The notes under the pieces were generated by a model that had not been told where the DNA came from, searched no databases, and was given only the letters and a program-made list of their open reading frames with translations. 47,813 nucleotides of DNA. Source: Botrimarina hoheduenensis. Its GTDB lineage: Bacteria; Planctomycetota; Planctomycetia; Pirellulales; Lacipirellulaceae. Where the stretch lies: the NCBI RefSeq assembly GCF_007859815.1, contig NZ_SJPH01000002.1, positions 1 through 47,813 on the forward strand, given 5' to 3'. Within the stretch, counting starts at the first letter, position 1, and each line of letters begins with the position of its first letter. Below, piece by piece: positions 16,538 through 25,293 of the stretch. The position numbers were made by a program, and so were the translations under genes.

Positions 16538-16982
16538 TCAACCGTATTGAATGCCTCCGCGACAGAACACCCCCGCAGTACCCCCGCAGTCCATACGTCC
16601 ACTGCGGGGTCACTCGCAAGGGTATTACAGAGGTTTTTCGAACTACCCCCTCGAACCCCGCGGTCTTCCGAAAAACTATCGCGGATGCGCGCGCACGCGC
16701 GGGGAAGCAGAAAAAACAATGCGTACCCCCGCGGGGGTTCGAGGGGGTGCGCGGGGGTGAAGCTTCACAACACGCCCCCACCAGCGCCACGACGTTGGCC
16801 CGTGTTGCGTCGCTTGCTCGCTCGGCAAGAAACGCTCCCAGCCGCACGAGAACGCCACAGCGCCTACCGCAGCGATCCGTAGGTACTTCCTGGCGATTGG
16901 GGCGAAAGAGGCCCGGGGGAACAGCATCCGGTAGGGGCAGAGTTTGTTTTGTGTGTCCGAACCTTTCGGGAAGGAACCGAGA
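16538..16982. other. Repeat-rich noncoding region after primase, possible origin
   Basis: 445 bp without a supported gene. It holds two tandem copies of CCCCCGCAGT (16571-16590), a hairpin of CCCCGCAGT with ACTGCGGGG (16582-16609), and a long-range inverted repeat of about 19 bp (ACCCCCTCGAACCCCGCGG at 16645-16663 against 16729-16748). Iterons and hairpins beside a replication initiator would suit an origin of replication. The ATG of the next gene is preceded by AAGGAA. Confidence 0.45.
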
Positions 16983-18331
16983 ATGAAGATTACTCAGCGG
17001 AAACTCACAGAGATTATCCCGTACGACAACAACCCACGCCACAATGAGGGCGCGGTCGAAGCGGTCGCCCAGTCGCTGCGCGCGTACGGCTTTCGCCAGC
17101 CGATCGTGGTCGACGCGGAGGGGGTCATCATCTGCGGGCACACGCGCTGGAAAGCGGCCCAGCAGCTGGGGCTCGAGAAGGCGCCAGTCCACGTCGCCCA
17201 AGACCTGACCCCGGCGCAGATCAAGGCGTATCGCCTGGCCGACAACAAGTCGGGCGAGATCGCCACGTGGAATTTTGATCTGCTGCCGCTCGAACTGGCG
17301 GAGCTGCAAGGCATGGAGTGCGACCTTGCGCTGCTGGGATTCACCCCGGAGGAACTTGCGAAGCTGCTCGACGCGGGCGTGCAGGACGGGCTGACCGACC
17401 CCGACGAAGTGCCGGCGCCACCGGACGAGGCGACCACGCAGCCTGGCGACCTGTGGGTGCTGGGCGATCATCGCTTGCTGTGCGGCGATTCTTCCAGTCC
17501 GGCCCACCTCGATCGGCTGCTCGCTGGCGCGGTGATCGATCTGGTGAACACCGACCCGCCGTACAACGTGAAGGTCGAGCCGCGGAGCAACAACGCGATC
17601 GCCGCCGGCAACAGCTCGTTCGCGGCGCCGAAGACGCATCATCAGAAGTTTGATCTGGAGCGGCATCCGGAGAAATCAAAGCCGACGCAGAAAAAACTCC
17701 GCGCGAAGGACCGTCCGCTGGCGAACGACTTTGTGAGCGACGAGGCGTTCGATGAGCTGCTGGCGGCGTGGTTCGGCAACGCCTCGCGCGTCCTCAAGCC
17801 GGGGGGCTCGTTCTATATCTGGGGGGGCTACGCCAACCTGGGCAACTACCCAGCGCCGCTCAAGGCGGCCGGGCTGTACTTCTCGCAAGGCATCGTGTGG
17901 GACAAGCAGCACCCCGTGCTGACGCGCAAGGACTTTATGGGGGCGTTCGAGATCTGCTTCTACGGCTGGAGGGAAGGCGCGGGCCACAAGTTCCACGGCC
18001 CCAACAACGCCACCGACCTGTGGCATCTCAAGAAGGTCAATCCGCAGGCGATGGTCCATCTCACCGAGAAGCCAGTCGAGCTGGCGGTGCGCGCCATTCA
18101 GTACTCGTCGCTCAGCGGAGACAACGTGCTCGATCTGTTTGGCGGCAGCGGCTCGACGCTCATCGGTTGCGAGCAGACGCAGCGTAAGGCGTTCTTGATG
18201 GAACTCGATCCGCTGTACTGCGACGTGATCGTTGAGCGGTGGGAGAAGTTCACTGGGGCAAAGGGGAGCGGGAACGGATCGCCACCAGCGACAAGCCCGC
18301 CACGCCAGCGAAGACGAAGCGGGGGGCGTGA
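16983..18331 (+). CDS. ParB-like domain/N-6 or N-4 DNA methyltransferase, C-terminal frameshift
   Basis: ATG 16983 follows AAGGAACCGAG. Residues about 5-95 are a ParB/sulfiredoxin-like N-domain (RLADNKSGEIATWN and GHTRWKAAQQLG). Residues about 155-424 are a beta-class DNA methyltransferase with DPPY (191-194) and the SAM-site motif LDLFGGSGSTLIG (about 383-395). It probably methylates adenine or cytosine on island DNA, as in many phages. As written, the frame passes 18255 and stays open to 19973, antisense to four minus-strand genes. A natural ending (ERIATSDKPATPAKTKRGA then TGA at 18329-18331) lies in the next frame. One extra G in the GGGG run at 18255-18258 would restore it. Either a 1-base loss or an assembly error is likely. 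Confidence 0.8.
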
Positions 18332-18335
18332 GATG

Positions 18336-18569
18336 CTACAGCACGCGTCCCAAGGCGCCTTTTTTCGTTATCCTAAGCGCCTCCGAGGCAAACTTGCGTT
18401 CGTCGAGCAACAGGCCGTCGAGTTGGGGTTGGCGCGCTTCGGCCTGTTGCAGCGCGTTGACAAGCGCCGTCAATCCTTCGACTGCTTTGTAATAGGCGTC
18501 GCGGATCGCTGTAGCATGGTCGGCGTCCATCGTACGGAAAGCTTTGCGAATCTCGGTTTCGGTCATCAT
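18336..18569 (-). CDS. Small hypothetical protein
   Basis: A 77-residue protein starting MMTETEIRKAFRTMDADHAT. The first ATG has GAGGAG five bases upstream, a strong ribosome site. The sequence is helical and charged and contains no motif I recognise. It is the first of four minus-strand small genes opposite the methyltransferase-to-terminase interval. It overlaps the spurious open frame on the plus strand. Confidence 0.6.
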   Translation of the reverse strand: MMTETEIRKAFRTMDADHATAIRDAYYKAVEGLTALVNALQQAEARQPQLDGLLLDERKFASEALRITKKGALGRVL

Positions 18570-18578
18570 CGTGTCTCC

Positions 18579-18797
18579 TCAGTGCTTGCCGGGGACGCTG
18601 ATGATGCGGCCCGTCGGTTTGTGATCATGCCAAGTCGTCGGCTGCAGGCCCTGGTTCTGCAGGCGGCGAAACTCGGCTTCATCGACCGTGAAGAATCGGC
18701 CGCCGAGACTGATCGCTCGATCGCCGGAGAAATTGAGTTCCACCAGCGCGTCGTGCGCCGTCTGGTGTTCCTGGCCTCGTATCTCGATGGTTCGCAT
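18579..18797 (-). CDS. Small hypothetical protein
   Basis: A 72-residue protein beginning MRTIEIRGQEHQTAHDALVE. ATG 18797 follows AAGGAACC about 5 bases away, better than the longer upstream frame. It has mixed alpha/beta character with GRFFTVDEAEFRRLQNQG near the middle, and no known family. It ends 9 bp before the start of the gene at 18569, so the two are probably one transcript. Confidence 0.55.
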   Translation of the reverse strand: MRTIEIRGQEHQTAHDALVELNFSGDRAISLGGRFFTVDEAEFRRLQNQGLQPTTWHDHKPTGRIISVPGKH

Positions 18798-18853
18798 GAT
18801 TGGTTCCTTGTTGCGTGCCGGGCGTCGTGTACGCCCGTTAACCCACAGGAGCC

Positions 18854-19046
18854 ATGCGGGGCCGGAGTAATCAAGCGCGGTGGGCAAGAGTTCGAGCGAT
18901 TACCGCCAAGTTTCTTCGCTCCCCGCGTGGCCCCAACGTTGGCGTCGTGTCGCGACCGGCGGCAGGGTTGGCTCAGCACGCCACGGCACGAGAAAACGCC
19001 CGCACGTGGCGAACGTGGGGCGCTAGTGGCGCTGCGAGGGGGTCGT
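18854..19046 (+). other. Possible start of a short plus-strand peptide, similar to 19804-19905
   Basis: CAGGAGCC lies just before ATG 18854, and the first 14 codons read MRGRSNQARWARVR. The same signal and a related start (MRAPAAQARWRRIR) occur at 19804. The longer plus frame here runs on over the minus-strand HARE-HTH gene to 19207, which I do not believe. The shared start and ribosome site suggest duplicated short leader peptides or a repeated unit. Low confidence as a gene. Confidence 0.25.
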
Positions 19047-19412
19047 CTACTTGGCGGCCAGTGCGAACTTCCCCTTCTCCACCTTCTGGAAGCGGGCGTC
19101 GGCGCCCTTGGCGGCGATCTCGCGCACCAGCGCCGAGTACAGCGTCCGGTCGGGGGTCTTGCCGCCGGGGCTGGTCCACAGCTTCTGGTCGGTCACCGCC
19201 TCGATGATCTGCTGGGTCGTCATCGGCGCTGCGAATCGTTGCAGCGCGATGTAGGCCGCCTCGAGCAGGCTGCGCTGCTTCGTGGGCGCTGCTGGCGTGG
19301 CGGCCTTCTTAGGCGATGCTTTCTTGGCGGCGGCCTTCGTAGCGCCGGTCGTTCGCTTCGTTGCCGCGGCCTTCACTGGGGAAACCTTCTTCGGTTGGAT
19401 CTTGGAACGCAT
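19047..19412 (-). CDS. HARE-HTH domain protein with lysine/alanine-rich N-terminus
   Basis: A 121-residue basic protein. ATG 19412 has GAGGAG 7 bases upstream. Residues 1-45 are Lys/Ala/Thr/Pro-rich like histone H1 tails (KVSPVKAAATKRTTGATKAA). Residues about 48-118 are a HARE-HTH winged helix: SLLEAAYIALQRFAAPMTTQ, then QIIEAVTDQKLWTSPGGKTP and a conserved basic end FQKVEKGKFALAAK. HARE-HTH domains link chromatin, DNA modification and RNA polymerase delta-type proteins. A methyltransferase gene nearby fits that context. It may compact or mark island DNA. Confidence 0.8.
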   Translation of the reverse strand: MRSKIQPKKVSPVKAAATKRTTGATKAAAKKASPKKAATPAAPTKQRSLLEAAYIALQRFAAPMTTQQIIEAVTDQKLWTSPGGKTPDRTLYSALVREIAAKGADARFQKVEKGKFALAAK

Positions 19413-19517
19413 GGTGAATCTCCTCGTATCGTGGATCGGTGGAAGGGCTGCCATCCTCAGGCGACGGGAACCACCCGTCGCGACCCGCTGCCGACACTTG
19501 TCGGCCGGGTTTCGGCG

Positions 19518-19745
19518 CTAGTAATTCGTTTGGCTCAAGAAGGCGATCACCTGCGCGAGCTGGTGGTTGACCTCGTTGAGGTCGCCAACGTCCCCCCAGT
19601 GGATCGGGCGCTGGTCGTTGCCCGGGGCGGGCAGGTCGTGCAGCAGCTCGTCCAAACGCCGAAGCTGGTCGCGGGCAACAAGATGGGCGTTCTCGTAGGC
19701 GGCGTCGGCCAGAAGGGGCGGTCGAGAAGGGTTGCGCGCAGTCAT
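19518..19745 (-). CDS. Small hypothetical protein
   Basis: A 75-residue protein beginning MTARNPSRPPLLADAAYENA. ATG 19745 has GGAG 8 bases upstream. The end DLNEVNHQLAQVIAFLSQTN suggests a long helix. No known family. It belongs to the minus-strand cluster at 18336-19745. Confidence 0.5.
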   Translation of the reverse strand: MTARNPSRPPLLADAAYENAHLVARDQLRRLDELLHDLPAPGNDQRPIHWGDVGDLNEVNHQLAQVIAFLSQTNY

Positions 19746-19803
19746 CGCGGGGGCTCCGTGGCGGGGTGGGCGGGGAATCGCTGTGCGTCTGGACACAGGA
19801 GCC

Positions 19804-19905
19804 ATGCGGGCGCCAGCAGCTCAAGCGCGGTGGCGAAGAATTCGGCAGAATCTTTCGAGAGGCGGAAGAACTCCGCCGCGAACGCCCACCAGTCCGTTCC
19901 TGTAG
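19804..19905 (+). CDS. Possible 33-residue leader peptide or terminase-associated protein
   Basis: ATG 19804 follows CAGGAGCC. The 33-residue product MRAPAAQARWRRIRQNLSRG... is very basic and ends at TAG 19903-19905. It has a relative starting at 18854. It could be a translated leader, a terminase-accessory peptide or chance. It lies 64 bp before the small gene at 19970. Confidence 0.3.
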   Translation: MRAPAAQARWRRIRQNLSRGGRTPPRTPTSPFL

Positions 19906-19969
19906 GCCCCCCGAGCGCGCGGAAACCGCGTCATCCGCGTCACGCGCGTCATGGCCGGAGTCCCTCGCC

Positions 19970-20200
19970 ATGAAAAAGAAGTCTGCTGCGATGAAGAGCC
20001 CGTCGGCGAAGCCGATTGATCCGAACCGTCTCACGCCCTCGCAGGCCGCCCAGCTCCTCTCGGCCGCGGCGGGGGTCCGCGTTCCGCTCGAGCAGATCGA
20101 AGCGGACCTCGCCGCCGGCGCGCCGACCCAGAGCGACGGCACGATCAACCTCGTCCACTACGCCGCCTGGCTCGTGAAGGAGATGTCGCGTGGCCACTGA
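19970..20200 (+). CDS. Small helical protein preceding terminase
   Basis: A 76-residue protein starting MKKKSAAMKSPSAKPIDPNR. GGAG lies 9 bases before ATG 19970. The sequence NRLTPSQAAQLLSAAAGVRV looks like a helix-turn-helix. Its stop overlaps the GTG of the terminase gene (20190) by 11 bp, so they are translationally coupled. Size and place fit a small terminase subunit or a terminase-linked DNA-binding protein; this is inference. Confidence 0.6.
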   Translation: MKKKSAAMKSPSAKPIDPNRLTPSQAAQLLSAAAGVRVPLEQIEADLAAGAPTQSDGTINLVHYAAWLVKEMSRGH

Positions 20201-22442
20201 TCCCCGCCAACTCAGGCCCAGCGAGCTCTGCCGCTACTTGAACTCCACGCCGCTGGGCGCGGTGCTCAGCGAGCGGCAACTCCATCGCCACCGAACGCGC
20301 GCGGGGCTGCGGGTCGGCAACGAGCGGCAGGTCGATCTGCTCCGCTACACGGCGTGGCTGATCCAGATGCGCCACGAACCGAAACCGGAACCCGCCGCTG
20401 ACCCCTACCAGACGCTCAAAGAGCGGGCCCGCGCGCGCAACGCCACCCTCTCCACCGCTGGCAGAGACATTGGCGAACTCCCGGCCGTCGCGGATCCCGC
20501 CCGCAAAGCGCAAGCCGCCAGCAACTTCCAGCGCTTCTGCGAAGCCTACTTCCCGCAGACCTTTCACCTGGCGTGGTCAGAAGACCATCTGAAGGTGATT
20601 CGCAAGATCGAGCAGGCGGTGCTGGAAGGAGGCTTGTTCGCCATGGCGATGCCGCGCGGCAGCGGCAAGACGTCTCTCTGCGAGTGCGCCTGCATCTGGG
20701 CCGTGCTCAACGGCCATCGCGCGTTCGTCTGCCTCATCGGCTCCGACGAAGGGCATGCGATGGACATGCTCGACTCGATCAAGACGGAACTCGACGCGAA
20801 CGACCTGCTGCTGGCCGATTACCCCGAGGTGGTCTATCCGATCCAGTCATTGGACGGGATCGCCAACCGCTGTGGCGGGCAGCTCTATCGGGGTCAGCGG
20901 ACCCACATCGGCTGGACCGCGCGCGAGATCGTCTTGCCGACGATCCCCGGCAGCAGCGCCAGCGGCGCGATCATCAAGGTGGCCGGCATCACCGGCCGCA
21001 TCCGGGGCATGAAGTACAAGCGGGCCGACGGCAAGACGGTCCGCCCGTCGCTCGTGGTGCTCGACGATCCGCAGACCGATGAGTCGGCCCGTTCAGTCAC
21101 GCAGTGCGCCACGCGCGAGGGGGTGCTCGCCGGAGCGGTCCTGGGCCTGGCCGGCCCCGGCCAAAAGATCGCCGGCGTGATGCCCTGCACCGTGATTCGC
21201 CCGGGCGATATGGCTGACAACCTGCTCGATCGGGATCAGCATCCCGAGTGGAACGGGGAGCGGACCAAGATGGTCTACGCCTTCCCGGACGATGAGAAGC
21301 TGTGGCGTGAGTACGCCGAGCTGCGCGCCGAAGAGCTCCGCGCCGGACGGGGCCTGGCCGCAGCGACCCAGTTCTATCGGGAGCATCAAGCGGCGATGGA
21401 CGAAGGCGCGCAGGTCGCCTGGCCCGAGCGATTCAATCACGACGAGCTCTCGGCGCTACAGCACGCGATGAACCTCAAGCTGCAGGACGAAGCCGCCTTC
21501 TTCGCTGAGTACCAGAACGAACCGCTGCCGCTGGAAGCGGGGGACGCCGAAGAACTGTCGGCCGACCAGATCGCCGCCAAGCTAAATCGTTACGCGCGGG
21601 GGGTCGTGCCGCTGGCGGCGCAGCGGCTCACGGCGTTCATCGACGTGCAGCAGAACCTGCTCTATTACCTGGTGGTCGCCTGGGAACCCAACTTCACCGG
21701 CTACGTTCTTGATTACGGGGCTTACCCCGACCAGCAGCGCGATTACTTCACGCTCCGCGACGCCCGGCGGACCCTAACCCTGGCGCATGGCGGGGGCCTC
21801 GAGGGGGCGATCTACGCCGGCCTCACCGCGCTGGCGGACGAGATATTAGGTAAGGAATGGCGGCGTGAGGATGGCGCGCTCTTGCGGATCGAACGCTGTC
21901 TCGTCGACGCCAACTGGGGAAGCTCGACCGAGGTGGTCTATCAGTTCTGTCGGCAGTCGGCGTACGCCAGCGTCGTGACGCCCAGCCATGGCCGCTTCGT
22001 GGGGGCGTCGAGCCAGCCCTTCTCCGAGTACCGCCGCAAGAGTGGCGACCTCCTGGGCAATAACTGGCGGATCCCCAGCGCCAACGGGCGTCGCGCCGTG
22101 CGCTACGTGCTCTACGACACCAACTTCTGGAAGTCGTTCGTCTACGCCCGGCTCGCCGTGGGGATGGGCGACGCGGGTTGTCTGTCGCTCTACGGCGCGA
22201 AGCCTGCTACGCATCGGCTGCTCGCCGAACATCTGACCGCCGAGCACCGCGTCCGTACCGAAGGCCGCGGCCGGACGGTCGACGAGTGGAAGCTCCGCCC
22301 CCAACGCGCCGACAACCATTGGCTCGACGGCCTCGTCGGCGCCGCCGTCGCAGCGAGCCTGCAAGGCTGCGCGCTGGAGGGCCAACCCGTGATGAGCGCC
22401 ATCCGAAAACGACGCCGCAGGCGCTATCGGGCGATTGGGTGA
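20190..22442 (+). CDS. Phage terminase large subunit-like ATPase/nuclease
   Basis: A 750-residue DNA-packaging-type protein. The N-terminal about 110 residues include an HTH-like repeat of the preceding gene's pattern (LRPSELCRYLNSTPLGAVLS). The ATPase has Walker A PRGSGKTS (Lys160) and Walker B LVVLDDPQTDE (Asp292-Asp293). The C-terminal nuclease-like fold begins near LTAFIDVQQNLLYYLVVAWE and includes CLVDANWGSSTEVVYQF and DNHWLDGLVG. GTG 20190 is set by coupling to the upstream gene. In phages this motor packages DNA into proheads. No portal, capsid or tail gene follows, so the element either uses a helper phage or has lost them. Confidence 0.85.
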   Translation: MATDPRQLRPSELCRYLNSTPLGAVLSERQLHRHRTRAGLRVGNERQVDLLRYTAWLIQMRHEPKPEPAADPYQTLKERARARNATLSTAGRDIGELPAVADPARKAQAASNFQRFCEAYFPQTFHLAWSEDHLKVIRKIEQAVLEGGLFAMAMPRGSGKTSLCECACIWAVLNGHRAFVCLIGSDEGHAMDMLDSIKTELDANDLLLADYPEVVYPIQSLDGIANRCGGQLYRGQRTHIGWTAREIVLPTIPGSSASGAIIKVAGITGRIRGMKYKRADGKTVRPSLVVLDDPQTDESARSVTQCATREGVLAGAVLGLAGPGQKIAGVMPCTVIRPGDMADNLLDRDQHPEWNGERTKMVYAFPDDEKLWREYAELRAEELRAGRGLAAATQFYREHQAAMDEGAQVAWPERFNHDELSALQHAMNLKLQDEAAFFAEYQNEPLPLEAGDAEELSADQIAAKLNRYARGVVPLAAQRLTAFIDVQQNLLYYLVVAWEPNFTGYVLDYGAYPDQQRDYFTLRDARRTLTLAHGGGLEGAIYAGLTALADEILGKEWRREDGALLRIERCLVDANWGSSTEVVYQFCRQSAYASVVTPSHGRFVGASSQPFSEYRRKSGDLLGNNWRIPSANGRRAVRYVLYDTNFWKSFVYARLAVGMGDAGCLSLYGAKPATHRLLAEHLTAEHRVRTEGRGRTVDEWKLRPQRADNHWLDGLVGAAVAASLQGCALEGQPVMSAIRKRRRRRYRAIG

Positions 22443-22683
22443 GGGTCTGGGGTTGGTGCAGCCACCCGTAACAAGACTTGCCTCGTACCCTCAGAGGTAC
22501 GCGCCACCGCCTTCAGTTGGCCGGGCCGCCAAGTTGCTGGTGTTGGTCCAACCGACGCAGGATTGGGGCTTTGGCAGGCGGCGTCGGCGTGAAACTTTTA
22601 AGCGGATTTTTGTCTCTTCGAGAGGCCGGCCTGAGTCGTCGCTCCCTCACGGTCGCGGCCGTTGCGGGTTGGCTTGCTTGTGC

Positions 22684-24333
22684 TCAGCGAAGGCGTTGCA
22701 CTGTCACTAAATAGGCGGTCAGTATGAGCAGCACGCCGGCCGGCTCGGGCACGGCGGTGGGGGCTGCTTCGGCGTTCGTGGCACCGAAGTTGGCTTTCCA
22801 CGCGTCATAGTCGGCGGTATCGACCGTACCCGGGGTGGAGTCGTTTGGGAGCGTGGCACCGGGCTGCGACATCGCGTCTCGCCAGGTGGTGTAGTCGGCC
22901 GCGTCAACGAGGCCGTCGTCGTTGTAGTCGCCTTCGAGGATCGACGACTGGACGAAGAGGCCGGCGGAGTCGATCCAGACAGCACCGTTCTCGTTGTCGG
23001 GCTGCTGGTACAGGAACGTCAAACGAGCCTCGACGGCGTTCTCTGGGGCGACCGTTTCGAGAGTGTGGTCAAGCCACATGTTCTCATCGGACGAGCCATC
23101 GTGGATGAGTTGCGTGACCTCGCTCAAGAAGCCAGCCGAGCCAAGCTCGGCACCGAATACGCTGTAGAACTCGATTTTCATGGACAGCTCATTGGCCTTT
23201 CCAAAGAGCGTGTCCCACGAGGGGGTGTAGGTGCTGGCCGTGGCCAATAGCGACTCGCCACCTGTGATCGCGGCGCCTTGCGAGACGCCCGAGAAGTTAG
23301 TGCCGCCGTTAAACTGGCCGAAGACCTTCAGAGCGTGTGAACCATCGTTTGACAAGTCGTTATTTGCCGACACGTTGGGAATGACGTTGCCAAAGACAGT
23401 CCAGCTGTCGAGCGAGCCACCGGAGGCGTCGAAACTTGGGTTACTCAGCAGGTTGACGCCCGGATCGACGGGATCGACGGGATCGACGGGATCGACCGGA
23501 TCGACCGGATCGACCGGAGTCCCCTCGGGCTGCCAAACACGGACGTAATCGACCAGCATTGTCTGCGGCCAGACGGTCGATCCGTCGGGGTCGCCGCCGA
23601 AGATGCCGCCCACCGCGAGGTTGAGGATAATGTTCTTGGGCGTCTCGATGATCGGCCGGTTAGGGGTCTCGTTGATTGTGAAGTGCAGGTTGCCGTCCAC
23701 GAAGAAGTCGATTGAGTCGTCGTCCCACTCGGCGGCATAAGTGTGGAAGCCGGCGTGGAAATCTACCGCCTGGCCGTTCTCAGTCGCGGTGTACTCGTCG
23801 TAGACAAACTGCCGCTGATCGCAGCACGGGCCCGGGTTGGTCTGCCAGTGGTAAGCACTGGAGGTCAGGTTCGGCTGGCTGCCGCGGTTCTCTAGGATGT
23901 CGATCTCACCGCCGATCGGCCACTGGACGTTGTTGGCGTTCAGCCAGAAAGCGGGCCACATTCCTTGGGAGGTCGGCAAGTCGATCCGGGCCTCGAAACG
24001 GCCCGGCCCGAACAGATCGCGCGACGTGATCAGTCCCGACTGGTACGCCTTGCCGCTGCGGGGAGTGTTGATCGCGGTGAGCTCGAGGTTCCCATTCGCG
24101 ATGGTCACCTGATCCGGGTGGTAGTACTGCTTCTCATTATTGAAGCTGTCCCGCCGATCGAGGGCTTCCCACTTCACGTTGTCGAGAGTGGTGCCGTCGA
24201 ACTCGTCGTGCCAGAGCAAATCCCAACCAGGAAGATCGGGAACCTGGGCTGTGGCCAAGCTAGCGCCAACCAATACGCCCAGTAAAGGCGTCCAGCAAAT
24301 CGGCGTACGCCGTTTCGATAGCGATGGAGACAA
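22684..24333 (-). CDS. GH16 glucanase with dockerin-like and PEP-CTERM C-terminus
   Basis: A 549-residue secreted glycoside hydrolase of family 16 (laminarinase, agarase, carrageenase and similar). The signal peptide is about residues 1-30. The GH16 catalytic core, about 35-265, has the active site GEIDILEN (Glu143, Asp145, Glu148). A VDP-repeat linker follows (about 274-291). Residues about 300-455 look like a beta-sandwich carbohydrate-binding domain. About 465-520 carries two dockerin-like calcium loops (GDYNDDGLVDAADYTTWRDA and TVDTADYDAWKANFG). The PEP-CTERM signal is at about 527-549 (VPEPAGVLL). It probably cleaves beta-1,3- or galactan-type polysaccharide outside the cell; exact specificity cannot be read. 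Confidence 0.88.
   Translation of the reverse strand: MSPSLSKRRTPICWTPLLGVLVGASLATAQVPDLPGWDLLWHDEFDGTTLDNVKWEALDRRDSFNNEKQYYHPDQVTIANGNLELTAINTPRSGKAYQSGLITSRDLFGPGRFEARIDLPTSQGMWPAFWLNANNVQWPIGGEIDILENRGSQPNLTSSAYHWQTNPGPCCDQRQFVYDEYTATENGQAVDFHAGFHTYAAEWDDDSIDFFVDGNLHFTINETPNRPIIETPKNIILNLAVGGIFGGDPDGSTVWPQTMLVDYVRVWQPEGTPVDPVDPVDPVDPVDPVDPGVNLLSNPSFDASGGSLDSWTVFGNVIPNVSANNDLSNDGSHALKVFGQFNGGTNFSGVSQGAAITGGESLLATASTYTPSWDTLFGKANELSMKIEFYSVFGAELGSAGFLSEVTQLIHDGSSDENMWLDHTLETVAPENAVEARLTFLYQQPDNENGAVWIDSAGLFVQSSILEGDYNDDGLVDAADYTTWRDAMSQPGATLPNDSTPGTVDTADYDAWKANFGATNAEAAPTAVPEPAGVLLILTAYLVTVQRLR
23462..23515. repeat. Six 9-bp repeats encoding the VDP linker
   Basis: Six tandem units of GGATCGACG/GGATCGACC encode, on the minus strand, the Val-Asp-Pro repeat linker between the GH16 catalytic and C-terminal domains. 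Only the last base varies. It is a likely site of length polymorphism. Confidence 0.9.
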
Positions 24334-24664
24334 GATGTTTTCTCTTCGAGAATAGGGTGCCCGAACGGCAAGCTTGTAACTGTTTCAGACCAAACGGACG
24401 GCATCATTAGAAGTGCTTTAGTATATCTTGATTCTACAGACCCCTTCAATTCGATTCGGTCGTATCGGGCACGTTTGGGGGAAACAAATGAAAGCAAAGA
24501 AACTGTTCCTTGCTATGGTCTTGGCGAAATGAAAGCCGACGACCCTCGGTGGTCGCCGGCTCGGTTGCAGTTCTACTTGGCGTCAAACGTCGGTAGCTGA
24601 CTGGCCGCTTTGGTCGCTCCCTGACGGGCGCTGCTCGTTCGCCGCTACTCGCCGGGCATTCGAC

Positions 24665-24844
24665 TCAACGCGGGTAGCCGTCACTGGGGTAGCTTTTGCC
24701 GGCGATGTCGATCGGGGTGTCGAGCGAGAAACTCGTTGTCTCTTCGGCGGTCAGCTTGATCTCCAGGTCGCGGCAGAGGATCTCCGCGTTTCCGTTGGGT
24801 CCGATCGGCACCGTTCTGCAAACGCCGCTCGATCCAACAGCCAA
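24665..24844 (-). pseudogene. 3' remnant of an unidentified gene
   Basis: About 60 codons in one minus frame read as a clean protein end: VPIGPNGNAEILCRDLEIKL, then TAEETTSFSLDTPIDIAGKS and YPSDGYPR before TGA. An in-frame stop lies immediately upstream and no proper start is present. It is therefore the tail of a longer gene, with its 5' part lost. The family is not recognised. Confidence 0.45.
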
Positions 24845-25262
24845 AGACTAACGTTCGGGCTCTGGCTAGTCGCCCGAAGCGGAGACAAGCAGCACGTGGG
24901 CAATCGATTAGATACCGCGATTCTGCCGAGGTTGCATCGACCGACGCGCCGAAGGAATTCCCCAAACTGCACGAGGTCTCCTCGTCGCGTCAACATCTCT
25001 GCAGGTAGCGTGATCGCCATCCGGCTGACCAGTGATGCAGCGGACCTTCAGGGAGCAACCCGTTTCGGCTCGGTAGAGCGGACCGAACGTCCTGATAACC
25101 CGCCCCCAGGCGAGACACAGAGACAACCGAGACTTCGGGCCAAAGTGGCCTCCGAACCGACCGCACCGGTGGCTACCCTGGTGTCGCGCATGCCTGCAGG
25201 CGCGACACCAAGAGACTTGATTCGTCGCCGTAAGTTGTTGCCAGAAAAGGCGATAGAACGCG

Positions 25263-25293
25263 AAAAGGCCGACGCCTGGGGGCATCGGCCTTT
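25263..25293 (-). terminator. Terminator downstream of the tRNA fragment
   Basis: On the minus strand AAAGGCCGATGCC pairs with GGCGTCGGCCTTT (13 bp, one G-T) around a short loop, then the T-run continues. It lies 45 bp beyond the tRNA 3' fragment and in its orientation, so it probably came with that tRNA locus. Confidence 0.7.

Noticed and set aside
16347..17666. 439-residue minus-strand frame
   Set aside because: Basic, low-complexity reading antisense to PrimPol and methyltransferase genes; no start signal or domain.
16944..19973. A single 1009-residue methyltransferase fusion
   Set aside because: After about 18260 the frame is antisense to genes with good starts and domains. A natural C-terminus lies one frame over.
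23462..23515. CRISPR-like repeat
   Set aside because: Units are contiguous 9-mers encoding a Val-Asp-Pro linker, with no spacers. No CRISPR array or cas gene was seen in the window.
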